The notes under the pieces were generated by a model. The model was not told where the DNA came from. It worked only from the letters and a program-made list of their open reading frames with translations, and searched no databases. A DNA stretch of 64,000 bases from Paraflavitalea soli (GTDB taxonomy: Bacteria; Bacteroidota; Bacteroidia; Chitinophagales; Chitinophagaceae): positions 2,794,546 through 2,858,545 of the forward strand of contig NZ_CP032157.1 of the NCBI RefSeq assembly GCF_003555545.1. Reading direction: 5' to 3'. The position numbers were made by a program, and so were the translations under genes. Positions 1 to 8,770 of the stretch are shown one piece after another (the stretch's first letter is position 1; every line of letters starts with the position of its first letter).

Positions 1-220
1 CATCGGAAAGAATGACAGGACCGCTATGCATAGGTATGTATTTACTATTATTATCGATAAGCATTTTCCCTCCCACTTTATTACCATAAGATACCGCCTC
101 TTCTTTCAATTCATATTGGGGAGGAGCCTCTGTAGAATAAGGCTTCGCCTTGATCTTTCTGGAGCTTTTTTGGGGAGAAGCCTTCGGGCCCTGCCTGGTA
201 GATTTAGTACCTTTAGCCAT
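1..220 (-). CDS. hypothetical protein, cut off by window edge
   Basis: Seventy-three codons from an ATG at 218-220 run off the left edge without a stop, so only the N-terminus is seen. The first 30 residues are rich in Lys, Ser, Arg and Pro, like a disordered or nucleic-acid-binding tail. A more ordered stretch follows (around residues 35-73) with Gly, Ile and Pro. There is no signal peptide. I recognise no family. The ATG sits about 25 bases after a good Bacteroidota promoter at 247-277, which supports both the start and the reality of the gene. Confidence 0.6.
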   Translation of the reverse strand, partial: MAKGTKSTRQGPKASPQKSSRKIKAKPYSTEAPPQYELKEEAVSYGNKVGGKMLIDNNSKYIPMHSGPVILSD

Positions 221-246
221 AGTTCAATAATTTACTAGTTTCAATA

Positions 247-277
247 TAAATTTACACCACTCCTGCGTATCTACAAA
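247..277 (-). promoter_or_regulatory. Bacteroidota-type promoter for the edge gene
   Basis: On the minus strand TTTG (277-274) is followed after 19 bases by TAAATTTA (254-247), close to the TTTG/TAnnTTTG consensus of the Bacteroidota primary sigma factor. The start codon of the leftmost gene lies about 27 bases downstream. Confidence 0.55.
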
Positions 278-316
278 ATATTTTTATAATATGTTATTCA
301 CATACCCAATATACTT

Positions 317-351
317 AAAAGGGCCACCTCAAGTACACTTGAGGCGACCCC
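317..351 (-). terminator. intrinsic terminator after the choice-of-anchor-I gene
   Basis: Read on the minus strand, a 13-bp stem (two G-U pairs) encloses the loop TGTA and is followed by TTTT. On the plus strand the same stem has A-C mismatches, so it acts for minus-strand transcripts. It begins about 30 bases after the stop of the gene ending at 382. Confidence 0.75.
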
Positions 352-381
352 TTCTTTATGCAGATGAATTTTAGTCCTTCC

Positions 382-3300
382 TTAGAGCCTGATGAGCTTG
401 ACCTGCTGCTTGTTCTTTCCCTGCACGGCTTCCAGTATATAGTATCCTTTCGCATAGTTGCCACCGAGGTGGATCCTGCTGCCGATAGTAAGATTGTTCC
501 TCACTTCTACCAGTCTTCCTACCTGGTCATATACACGGATAATCACTTTTTCCAACGGTGCCCCATCCTTCAGGTACACGGTGAATTCGTAATCACTTGG
601 CATGGGTGTTATCACTACATTCAGTACTCCTGTTGTATTGGCACTTTCATCGGTCAGTTTGCTTGCGCGTCCATCGGCACCTTGCGTAATAGTAATGAGT
701 TGCTCATCTACCCGGCCATCGCAATTGTCATCGCGACCATTCTTCACTTCTGCAGCACCCGGATATACAGTTGCATCAAAATCATTGCAATCTCCACCCA
801 ATATTACATAACCTGCTAATGGTATCGCAGACAACCTTGAACCAGCTTCCCGTCCATAACCATCTTTGTCTACATCCTGGTAATACCTTACCATGGGCAA
901 GCCCTCATCTGCCTGGCCATTACAGTTGTCATCACGACCATTGGCCAGTTCAGGAGCACCGGGATAAATAGTAGCATCAAAGTCGGCACAATCGCCATTC
1001 AACAGCACATAACCTGCCAACGGAATGGCAGAGAGCTTAGCATTCTCATTGCGTCCAAAACCATCTTTATCCACGTCGAGGTAGTACCACTTCATGGGCA
1101 AGCCTTCATCAACCTGTCCGTTACAATTGTCATCACGACCATTGGCCAGTTCAGGAGCACCAGGATAAATAGTAGCATCAAAGTCAGCACAATCACCATT
1201 CACCAGTACATAACCCGCCAATGGAATAGCTGACAATTTAGAATCCTCATTCCGTCCAAAGCCATCCTTATCTACATCGAGGTAATACCGTTGCGTTGGT
1301 AAACCTTCGTCTACCTGACCATTACAGTTGTCATCACGACCATTGGCCAGTTCAGGAGCACCCGGATAAATAGTAGCATCGAAGTCGGCACAATCACCGC
1401 CCAGCAATACCCAGCCAGAAATTGGTTTATCAGACAACCTGGAGCCTTCGGGACGGCCATAACCGTCCTTGTCAACATCCTGGTAATACCGGCTTATCAC
1501 CGCAGTATTGTTCAAACGGTATATGCTGATGGTACCGCTGATCTCATTGGCCACGAGGATATAATGTTTACCATCGGGGCTGGCGGTATTGGAGATATGA
1601 ATGATTCCTTCAGGACCATTGTCACCTCCGTAAGTAGCGACGCTGCGTGGGTTTTTATAATCTACGAATTTCACATCAGCGGGATTGGTGATATCGTATA
1701 CCATTACCCCGCCCTGCCTTTCGAGGCTTACAAAAGCATATTGTTTGCCTTCGATCGCTGCAAGCACCAACCCTTCAGGTTCAGGTCCTTTGGAAGTACT
1801 GCGGCTCTTGCGGGAATTGCTCTCATGATCGGTATTGAAAATGGGTTCACTCGCCGGCGTTTTAGCCAGGTATTGTTCAAAGTCGTCCTTGCTATCGAAA
1901 GCCACTGATTTGGTGGTAGTATTCCAGATGGCGAAGGAACGGCCACCGATGAGGTGTATTTCATCGAAGTCACCGTCTCCATCAGTATCACCCGAAGAAG
2001 TGTTGACCCTTAAACGCCCCAGGTTGTTGTCATCTTTGAGTTCTTTGGCATTGGGGAAGGCCACAGGGTCCAGCTTATAAGTGGCTGCATTCACCCTTAT
2101 CCTTTCGTTGAAGGCGCTGTATTCACGATCATCCCCTTCATTGGCGCCTACAATATAGGTAGTACCATTGACAGTATAGTTGGCAATACCATCGGGCATA
2201 TACAACCCTTTCACGGGCCAGTTGGCAATGTGAATGTCGGTACCCCTGTCAGAAGCATCGAAACCATTGCCGGGCAGGCTATGGTCTTTTTTGCCGAGCG
2301 GCCATATATCAGTGATCTTTTTAGCTGCGATGTCCACCACAGCAAAAGCATTGGCTTCCTGCAGGATAACCCAGGCTTTTTTGGAGTCGGGTGTGATGGT
2401 GATATACTCCGGTTCAAAATTCTGGGACAGTGTAGTGGCAGGATTTCCCCTGCGTACACCAGCAGCCAGGAGGGCGGCTGTCTGCGCATTGAAAGCGGTA
2501 AAGTCCAGCGTGGTCACCTGGTTTTGTGTAAGTGCTCCTATGCCACCGGAGATATCGATGATGCTGATGGAACCTTCGGGATCCATTGTATAGGTATCAT
2601 TGGGTTCTCCTTCATTGGCCACCATCACAGTTTTACCATCGGGTGTAAAGGTCACCATATCAGGCAGGGCGCCTACGGTCACCTGTTTTTGGAATAAACC
2701 ATCAGTATTGAAGAAGACAACAGAACCGTTCTGTTGTTTAACAACGTTGGGTGCTGCGGCCACTACGAGGCCATTGCGCACTGCCACGCTGGTGATACCA
2801 CCATAGGGCGTCATGTCCACAGAAGTAATGGGCTTGATCGCAGCAGGATCGGAGAAGTCAGCAATGTCGAGCCTGTTCTGCAGGGCGCTGATAACAAAGA
2901 GCCTTTTGGAAGCTGAATCATAGGCTACGATCTCAGTGCTGGCATTGCTGCTTCCGGAAGGATCATAGCTGCCCAGGTAGGACAACTCTATTTGCTTCGT
3001 AGGAACAGGCGCTTTACGGTCATTGTCCCTGATATATACGGTCATGAACTGATTGCCGGTGATGGAAAGACCTGTAGGATTTTCCAGGCTCAGGATGAAA
3101 TACTCGTCCTGCTCATTGGCGGCATCGTCATTGATCGGTATGGTGATGGTTTGCGCAGCATTGCTGTCGGCAGTGAAGTGCAGGGTCTGTGTACTCAGCG
3201 TAAAGTCGCTTGCGCCTGCCGTGCTGAAAGGAGCACCTTTTACTACCAGGTCTACTGAAGCGGTAGCAGGATTGGCCAGTTTTATTTGTACAGTAGCAGT

Positions 3301-4932
3301 ACCTGCTGCTTCAGATACAGAGAGCACGGCGCTGTTGAATGTGATAGTGGTGTTGCTGCCACCAGGATTGCCGGGCGTGTTCCAGTTGGGCCATGCCTGT
3401 GCAGGCGTGCCGGAGGCCGTGCCTGACCAGTTGGCCGGGTTGGCGATCAAGGCCTTCACCGCAGCGGCCGTACCGGTAAGCGTACCTGTGTAATAAGCGT
3501 TCACCGTATTACCGGCGGTATTTCCGGGCGCTGTGCTTAAGTTAATAGCATTGGCGCCATCTGTAAGACCAGCAGGCAGCATGGAGAAACTTCCGCTGCA
3601 ACTGGTATTGCTGGCTAACCAGGCATTAGAGCTCAGGGCTGTAATAAATTGGGGTGCTGCAGGCGTGCCAGTATATACGATCACCTGATCGCCATTGGCG
3701 CTGAGGCCAAATGTGCTGCCGGTAACGGTACCGATATTAGCCGTACCGGCATCGTTATTAATGGTAACCACCGTGCGGGCTGCTACCCCACCGGCTGGTG
3801 CTGTCCACACAATACCGCCTGCGCATTGGGCAGGCATATTGGTGGTGTATTTGGCATCAGTAAAGTTGATCCTGGTACCAGGCAGGATGTTTACCAGGGT
3901 TACAAAAGCAATACGGTCATCATTAGGTACTGCGTTCATCTGGTAACCTACAAAGAGCAGGTCACCGGGGCTGAAGATGGTTTGTGTGACAATGGTGGTG
4001 AAGCTGACTGATTGAACAGCGGATACGGCATTGTTGCTCAGGTCTTCTACTACACCTGCTTTGAGCGCCACATAATATTGCTGGTTATTGGCCAAGGCTG
4101 CCGCCGGTGTAAGGGTGATGGTGTTGGCAGCGAAGCTGGCAGTAAACGGCACATCGGCGCCGGATTCATTATTGAGTTTGAATACCACCAGTTGGGCCGC
4201 ATTGGCGCTGGTGATGGAACTGTTATCAATGTTGCGCACGTCTTCATTGAAGGTGATGGCAGGCGCAGCAGTCACCGGCAGGTCGATAGCGCCATTGGCC
4301 GGGGTAAAGTTAACGGAAGGTGGCAATACATCGGCTCCGGCGGGTGAACCTTCAAGGGTCACATTGTCGAAGCGGTTATTACCTACTTCGCCTCCACTGC
4401 CCAACAGGAAGGTAACCCGCACTTTGAAGTGGGGGTTATTATCAGCTGCGGGGATGGCGCTAAAGTCAAAAGTTTGTAAGGTTGGATCACCATTGTTGGG
4501 CGCAACAGTGGTGAATAAGGTATAGTTGGTGCCGTCTACAGTATAGGCTATTTCCTGTGTGCCTGCGCCGGAACCCGAGCGGCGGGTGGCGTATTTGAGC
4601 ACTACATCCTGGAAACCAGTAGTAGGCAATGAAAAAATAAGGGTGGCGCCAATGGGATTGTTGATGCGCAGGTGGTTGCCAGACGCATCGCCATTGCGGG
4701 CATTGAGGTTCTGTACGTTGAAGTTCTGCCCGGTACCGTTCTGGTAATCATTGGCACTGGAGCCGCCAGCGATGTAGGCCAGACTGGCCCCGCCTGCTGT
4801 ATAAGCAGGTGCCACGTGATTGGCCTCGGTATCAAAGGCATTGAAGTTCCAGTAGTGAACGAGTGACTGGGCGCTTACGCGACCAATGACACCCAGGAGA
4901 AAGCAAGTAATAATAAGTAATGATCTTCTCAT
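382..4932 (-). CDS. choice-of-anchor I domain protein with MopE repeats, T9SS cargo
   Basis: A 1516-aa secreted multidomain protein. Signal peptide at 1-21 ending ...VSAQ. Then a jelly-roll-like region (about 25-195), an Ig-like Big_5-type domain (about 202-310), a second beta-rich domain starting IFSPGDLLF (about 318-525), a Calx-beta-like domain (about 530-635), and the choice-of-anchor-I beta-propeller region (about 645-1140; motifs VANEGEPND and GANEGDDREY). Four MopE-type repeats follow (about 1147-1414), each with an acidic D-x-D-x-D-G calcium-type loop and the paired Cys of GDCADFD and DDNCNGQ. The last ~85 residues are a T9SS type A sorting domain, so the protein should cross the outer membrane and be anchored or released. 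The choice-of-anchor-I family is related to secreted phosphatase or esterase-like proteins, but no catalytic residues are evident here. It lies alone, with a terminator at 317-351. Confidence 0.85.
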   Translation of the reverse strand: MRRSLLIITCFLLGVIGRVSAQSLVHYWNFNAFDTEANHVAPAYTAGGASLAYIAGGSSANDYQNGTGQNFNVQNLNARNGDASGNHLRINNPIGATLIFSLPTTGFQDVVLKYATRRSGSGAGTQEIAYTVDGTNYTLFTTVAPNNGDPTLQTFDFSAIPAADNNPHFKVRVTFLLGSGGEVGNNRFDNVTLEGSPAGADVLPPSVNFTPANGAIDLPVTAAPAITFNEDVRNIDNSSITSANAAQLVVFKLNNESGADVPFTASFAANTITLTPAAALANNQQYYVALKAGVVEDLSNNAVSAVQSVSFTTIVTQTIFSPGDLLFVGYQMNAVPNDDRIAFVTLVNILPGTRINFTDAKYTTNMPAQCAGGIVWTAPAGGVAARTVVTINNDAGTANIGTVTGSTFGLSANGDQVIVYTGTPAAPQFITALSSNAWLASNTSCSGSFSMLPAGLTDGANAINLSTAPGNTAGNTVNAYYTGTLTGTAAAVKALIANPANWSGTASGTPAQAWPNWNTPGNPGGSNTTITFNSAVLSVSEAAGTATVQIKLANPATASVDLVVKGAPFSTAGASDFTLSTQTLHFTADSNAAQTITIPINDDAANEQDEYFILSLENPTGLSITGNQFMTVYIRDNDRKAPVPTKQIELSYLGSYDPSGSSNASTEIVAYDSASKRLFVISALQNRLDIADFSDPAAIKPITSVDMTPYGGITSVAVRNGLVVAAAPNVVKQQNGSVVFFNTDGLFQKQVTVGALPDMVTFTPDGKTVMVANEGEPNDTYTMDPEGSISIIDISGGIGALTQNQVTTLDFTAFNAQTAALLAAGVRRGNPATTLSQNFEPEYITITPDSKKAWVILQEANAFAVVDIAAKKITDIWPLGKKDHSLPGNGFDASDRGTDIHIANWPVKGLYMPDGIANYTVNGTTYIVGANEGDDREYSAFNERIRVNAATYKLDPVAFPNAKELKDDNNLGRLRVNTSSGDTDGDGDFDEIHLIGGRSFAIWNTTTKSVAFDSKDDFEQYLAKTPASEPIFNTDHESNSRKSRSTSKGPEPEGLVLAAIEGKQYAFVSLERQGGVMVYDITNPADVKFVDYKNPRSVATYGGDNGPEGIIHISNTASPDGKHYILVANEISGTISIYRLNNTAVISRYYQDVDKDGYGRPEGSRLSDKPISGWVLLGGDCADFDATIYPGAPELANGRDDNCNGQVDEGLPTQRYYLDVDKDGFGRNEDSKLSAIPLAGYVLVNGDCADFDATIYPGAPELANGRDDNCNGQVDEGLPMKWYYLDVDKDGFGRNENAKLSAIPLAGYVLLNGDCADFDATIYPGAPELANGRDDNCNGQADEGLPMVRYYQDVDKDGYGREAGSRLSAIPLAGYVILGGDCNDFDATVYPGAAEVKNGRDDNCDGRVDEQLITITQGADGRASKLTDESANTTGVLNVVITPMPSDYEFTVYLKDGAPLEKVIIRVYDQVGRLVEVRNNLTIGSRIHLGGNYAKGYYILEAVQGKNKQQVKLIRL
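690..1493 (-). repeat. four tandem 201-bp coding repeats (MopE units)
   Basis: Four in-frame units of 67 codons. The phrase for the peptide PELANGRDDNCNGQ recurs near 930, 1130 and 1335 almost without change, and a diverged fourth unit lies near 730. The middle units are more alike at DNA level than the outer ones, suggesting recent copying. This is protein-domain duplication and not a CRISPR array. Confidence 0.85.
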
Positions 4933-5113
4933 ACTTTGCCGGGTTTTGTTAGCGTGATTGTTTGAGTTTTAAAAAGTGGGATGCTCTTTGTGGGTAAGAG
5001 GAAGCGGGGGCAAACATAGGTCAGTTTTATAACCGGGGACCAGCGGGGGGAATAATTAAACTAAAGTTAATATACGGTTAATATGACCAGCAAACGGACC
5101 AGGCACAAAAGCG

Positions 5114-5148
5114 AAGAGGCTCTCTTCTGAACAGAGGACAGCCTCTTT
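5114..5148. terminator. weak terminator-like hairpin
   Basis: AAGAGGCT and AGCCTCTT flank an 18-base loop, with a T run on the plus strand only. It lies after the permease gene (ends at 5210, minus strand), where a terminator would be expected, but the T run is on the wrong side for that gene. The rest of 4933-5209 shows nothing I can name. Confidence 0.35.
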
Positions 5149-5209
5149 TTCGCAGCTATTAATATAAGAACTGATACGCTACTATTTCCGGAAATTAACC
5201 TTGTCCCCT

Positions 5210-7585
5210 TTATTCTGACCGTAGGCTCTTTACGGGATTCATCAGGGCGGCTCTGATCGCCTGAAAGCTCACGGTGAGCACAGTGAGCACGATGGCGCCT
5301 GCACCGGTAACCCCAAAGATCCACCAGGAAAGGGGGGCACGGTATTCATAATTAAGCAGCCAATTGCTCATACAGTAATAAGCAACAGGCATGGCGATCA
5401 ACAGGGAAATGCCTACCAATACCACAAACTCTTTAGAGAGCAATTTCCATACATTGAAGATGGAGGCGCCCAATACCTTGCGTACGCCAATCTCCTTGGT
5501 ACGTTTTTCAGCAACAAAAGAAGCCAGACCAAACAGACCAAGGCAGGAGATAAATATAGCCAGCACAGCAAAAAAGGTGGAGAGCTTACCAATACGTTCT
5601 TCGTTGCCGAACTTTTTGGCATATTGGTCATCCACAAAGGTATAATTGAAAGGACTGCCCGGATTGTAGGTTTTGAATATGGGAGTAATTTTTGCCAATG
5701 CATCACGGGTGCTCATCCCGGGCGACAGTTTTATATTGAGGACACTCACGCCTTTTCCGAGGCGAAAGAACGTAGGCTGTACCGGTGAAAAAGGCGATTC
5801 ACGGAGAATGTCTTTCACGATGCCGATGATCCTGTAATCGTTACCATTGTTCCTGACAAAGGCACCCACCGGATCTTTATAGCCAATGAGTTTTACGGCT
5901 GCTTCATTTAGGATGATACCTGCCGAGTCGGTGGCAAAAGCCCTGGAGAAATCCCTTCCCTGCACAATATCCCACCCCAGTGTTTTACCGTACTCATAGG
6001 TAACGAAATTGGACATAACCAAGGGAGAGGATCCAACCTTCTTACCTTGCCATGAAAAATTGGTAGTACCGCCATCCTGCGTGGTAATAGAACAGGAAGC
6101 AGCGGCCACGTCATACACAGCGCCTGATTGGAGCAGGTCGTCCCGCAAGGGCGCCAGGTTTCTCCGCAGATCGGCTGTATTGATGCTTACTTCAATCAGT
6201 CCGTTGCGGCTATAGCCTACTGGTCTGTTCCTGGCATGTTGTATCTGGCGAAATACGATAATGGTACCAATGATGAGGATAACGGAAACTGAAAACTGGA
6301 AAACAACCAATACTTTCCGTGGCACCGTGGCAAAACGCCCTGCTTTGAATACCCCTTTCAACACCTTTACGGGTTTAAAAGAAGACAAATAAAATGCCGG
6401 GTAGCTGCCGGCTATCAGGCCCGTAAGTACACTGAACCCAAGGAGGGTCAACCAGAATAAAGGCTGTGTCCATAATACCTGCATTTGTTTGCCGGCTACG
6501 TCATTGAAGAAAGGCAGGATCAACTGCACCAGCAATATCGACAATAGAAATGACACCAGTACTACCAGCATAGACTCGCTCAGGAATTGCAGCACAAGTT
6601 GCTTCCGTTCTGATCCGATAGCCTTACGGATGCCCACTTCACGAGCCCTTTTCTCCGACCGTGCTGTGCTGAGGTTCATAAAATTGATGCAGGCCAGCAG
6701 GAGCACAAATACACCGATGATGCCGAAGAGCCACACAAACCGGATGGCGCCACCTACATTCACACCATTCTGGAAATCGGAATACAAATGCCATTTGCTC
6801 ATGGGGTGCAGGAAAAACTCAGGATGGTAGGCAGGTGGATCTTCTCTTTTCATCCTCGCCTCTTTGATCTTAGCTGATACAGCAGCAAAACCGGCGCCTG
6901 GCTTCAGTTGTGCAAAAATCTGGAAAGAATTATTGTCCCAATCTTCCGCTCCTCTTTTGGCATTGTTGTCGGTGGTTACATACAAGTGCCAGGAAGCCAG
7001 GAAAAGAATATCCTTGAAGTCACTGTTGCCCGGAAAATCTTCATACACTCCGGTCACCTTCACGGTTTGCTTATTGTTGATAGTAAGGATCTTATTGAGC
7101 GGATCTTCCTTGCCAAATATGCTTGCAGCCAGTGACCGGGAAAGCAAAATAGCATTGATATCCTTCAAACCTCCACGGGTACCAGCCACCATGTGCAGGG
7201 ACATCATTTCCGTAAAATCGGGTTCCACATAATTGCCCAGTTTGGAGAACTGTTCATTACCCGCAGCCAGCACCACCTGTTGGCCCTGGGAGGATAAGCT
7301 CACGCGGGCAAAGTCGGGGTATTTGGTGCGCAGTTCTTCTGCCAGCGGAATGGGCATTACATCGTAGGAGGATTTATCACCATCACCAAACTTTACAAAC
7401 TGCCATACCTTGGCAATACGATTGTAATGATCAAAAGACTTATTATAGGAAAGCTCATCAGCTATCCAGAGGCCAATGAGTATGGCCACACTCATACCGG
7501 CAGCCAGGCCGGCAATATTGATAAAGGAAGAAATTTTATTGCGGGACAGGTTGCGCAAGGCGATTTTGAAATAGCTTTTAAGCAT
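5210..7585 (-). CDS. FtsX/MacB-family ABC transporter permease
   Basis: An inner-membrane permease of 791 aa with the MacB layout duplicated: an N-terminal membrane helix (about 22-44), a periplasmic domain to about 280, three helices of FtsX domain 1 (about 285-430, with the cytoplasmic motif REVGIRKAIGS), another helix and periplasmic domain, and FtsX domain 2 at the C-terminus with the matching motif KEIGVRKVLGA. Such long permeases are common in Bacteroidota, usually without a neighbouring ATPase gene, and none is seen here. The ATG at 7585 is chosen because the typical N-terminus MLKSYFKIALRNL starts there; an in-frame start at 7639 would add 18 unlikely residues. Likely function is ATP-driven export or lipoprotein/peptide handling; the substrate is unknown. 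Confidence 0.9.
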   Translation of the reverse strand: MLKSYFKIALRNLSRNKISSFINIAGLAAGMSVAILIGLWIADELSYNKSFDHYNRIAKVWQFVKFGDGDKSSYDVMPIPLAEELRTKYPDFARVSLSSQGQQVVLAAGNEQFSKLGNYVEPDFTEMMSLHMVAGTRGGLKDINAILLSRSLAASIFGKEDPLNKILTINNKQTVKVTGVYEDFPGNSDFKDILFLASWHLYVTTDNNAKRGAEDWDNNSFQIFAQLKPGAGFAAVSAKIKEARMKREDPPAYHPEFFLHPMSKWHLYSDFQNGVNVGGAIRFVWLFGIIGVFVLLLACINFMNLSTARSEKRAREVGIRKAIGSERKQLVLQFLSESMLVVLVSFLLSILLVQLILPFFNDVAGKQMQVLWTQPLFWLTLLGFSVLTGLIAGSYPAFYLSSFKPVKVLKGVFKAGRFATVPRKVLVVFQFSVSVILIIGTIIVFRQIQHARNRPVGYSRNGLIEVSINTADLRRNLAPLRDDLLQSGAVYDVAAASCSITTQDGGTTNFSWQGKKVGSSPLVMSNFVTYEYGKTLGWDIVQGRDFSRAFATDSAGIILNEAAVKLIGYKDPVGAFVRNNGNDYRIIGIVKDILRESPFSPVQPTFFRLGKGVSVLNIKLSPGMSTRDALAKITPIFKTYNPGSPFNYTFVDDQYAKKFGNEERIGKLSTFFAVLAIFISCLGLFGLASFVAEKRTKEIGVRKVLGASIFNVWKLLSKEFVVLVGISLLIAMPVAYYCMSNWLLNYEYRAPLSWWIFGVTGAGAIVLTVLTVSFQAIRAALMNPVKSLRSE

Positions 7586-7740
7586 TGTATAGTTGGTTTG
7601 GGCAAGCAAAAACCTACCATAAAAATGCCAAACTGCCACGCTCTTCTTAATCAGCTACTTATATCAAGATAAATACCTCAACTGTCCGCTTTTGATACGA
7701 CGGCTGTACGCTTGCACAAGGATTTGTAAACTCCATACCC

Positions 7741-8547
7741 TTACTCCCGGAAAATCTTAAGTGTAACTATGACAGGTAAATGGTCAGAAGCATATTGCTC
7801 GTCAATAACAGTATGGGATAATACTGTAAAGTTGGTGGAAGGTTTATAAGCGATGAAGTCAATGGTTTTGGTGGGATTGACCTGTGGTATGGTGAACCCG
7901 CAATTTTGTGTACAGGTACGGGTGAAATGCTGGTCTAGTGTATTGATCACAGCGCCGCCCGGGGTGGCATTGAGGTCGCCGGCGAGGACAACCGGGTTGG
8001 TTTCCTGCTGCAGGATGCCGGTGATCGCATTGATCTGTAATACGCGGTTGGTATCATTGCGCTGGGCATCGAGATGGGTACAGGCAAGCACCAGTTTCTT
8101 TCCATTCACCTCAATGATGGCAGTCGCCAATACCCTGGGCTCACCCTTTGTGCCTTCTGCCGTTGGCAATTTGTGGGTAGTGCCTCCCGATAAAGAATAA
8201 CGGGAGAGAATGGCTACACCATAATCACCGCCTTCATGGTCGATGGCTTTGGCAAAATAGAAGTTCATCTTTGTCTTCTCAGCCAGCACCACCGCCTCAT
8301 TCATACCGGAGCGTTTGGTATTGACATCCACTTCCTGCAGGGCAACCACATCGGGCTTGTATTTATTGATCACAGCAGCAATAGCATCCACATCAATCAA
8401 TCCCGCTTTGGAAGGCGGATTGGCATGATGGATATTGTAGCTCATGATCGTAAGCTCCTGTTTGTTGCGGGGCTGACCGGTATATTGTTTCACGCCACAG
8501 GAGGCCAGTATAAATAAGGACAGGTAAAGCAGGTTGCGAATTGACAT
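7741..8547 (-). CDS. endonuclease/exonuclease/phosphatase family lipoprotein
   Basis: A 268-aa member of the DNase I-like EEP superfamily. Residues 1-19 form a lipoprotein signal with lipobox ILASC. The catalytic landmarks are in order: Asn in MSYNIHHA, the metal-binding Glu in VALQEVD, the Asp/Asn of LAGDLNATP, and the C-terminal Asp-His of SDHLPV. An Arg/Tyr-rich central part (AILSRYSLS) also fits. Exported members usually hydrolyse phosphodiesters (nucleic acids, sphingolipids or inositol phosphates); which one cannot be told. The ATG at 8547 gives a clean signal peptide, while the upstream in-frame start at 8571 would bury it. Confidence 0.88.
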   Translation of the reverse strand: MSIRNLLYLSLFILASCGVKQYTGQPRNKQELTIMSYNIHHANPPSKAGLIDVDAIAAVINKYKPDVVALQEVDVNTKRSGMNEAVVLAEKTKMNFYFAKAIDHEGGDYGVAILSRYSLSGGTTHKLPTAEGTKGEPRVLATAIIEVNGKKLVLACTHLDAQRNDTNRVLQINAITGILQQETNPVVLAGDLNATPGGAVINTLDQHFTRTCTQNCGFTIPQVNPTKTIDFIAYKPSTNFTVLSHTVIDEQYASDHLPVIVTLKIFRE

Positions 8548-8568
8548 GGGGAATAGTTTATCAGGGTA

Positions 8569-8583
8569 CAATATTAAATATTG
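8569..8583. promoter_or_regulatory. 15-bp palindrome upstream of EEP lipoprotein gene
   Basis: CAATATTAAATATTG is a perfect 7-1-7 inverted repeat lying 22 bases before the start of the EEP gene, in the 223-base divergent region shared with the peptidase at 8771. Position and symmetry suit an operator, but AT-rich palindromes also occur by chance. Confidence 0.3.
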
Positions 8584-8770
8584 CTTTCAATGCTTCATCA
8601 GGAACTTTGCAGTTGCGATTAACCAGGGTAAACTAAATGTGCAGTCTCCTATAGCCGGTTGCGGGTAAATTTAACACTATGGTACCCAGAAAAAAATATC
8701 TTGGCGCCATTTGTTTTACTGATACCTCCCTTGCCTTTTACTACTATTTTCAGTATGTTGTATTCTAATT

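Noticed and set aside
690-1493. Regular repeats that could be mistaken for a CRISPR array
   Set aside because: Units are 201 bp, fully in frame and encode a known acidic repeat; no short repeat/spacer pattern and no cas genes.
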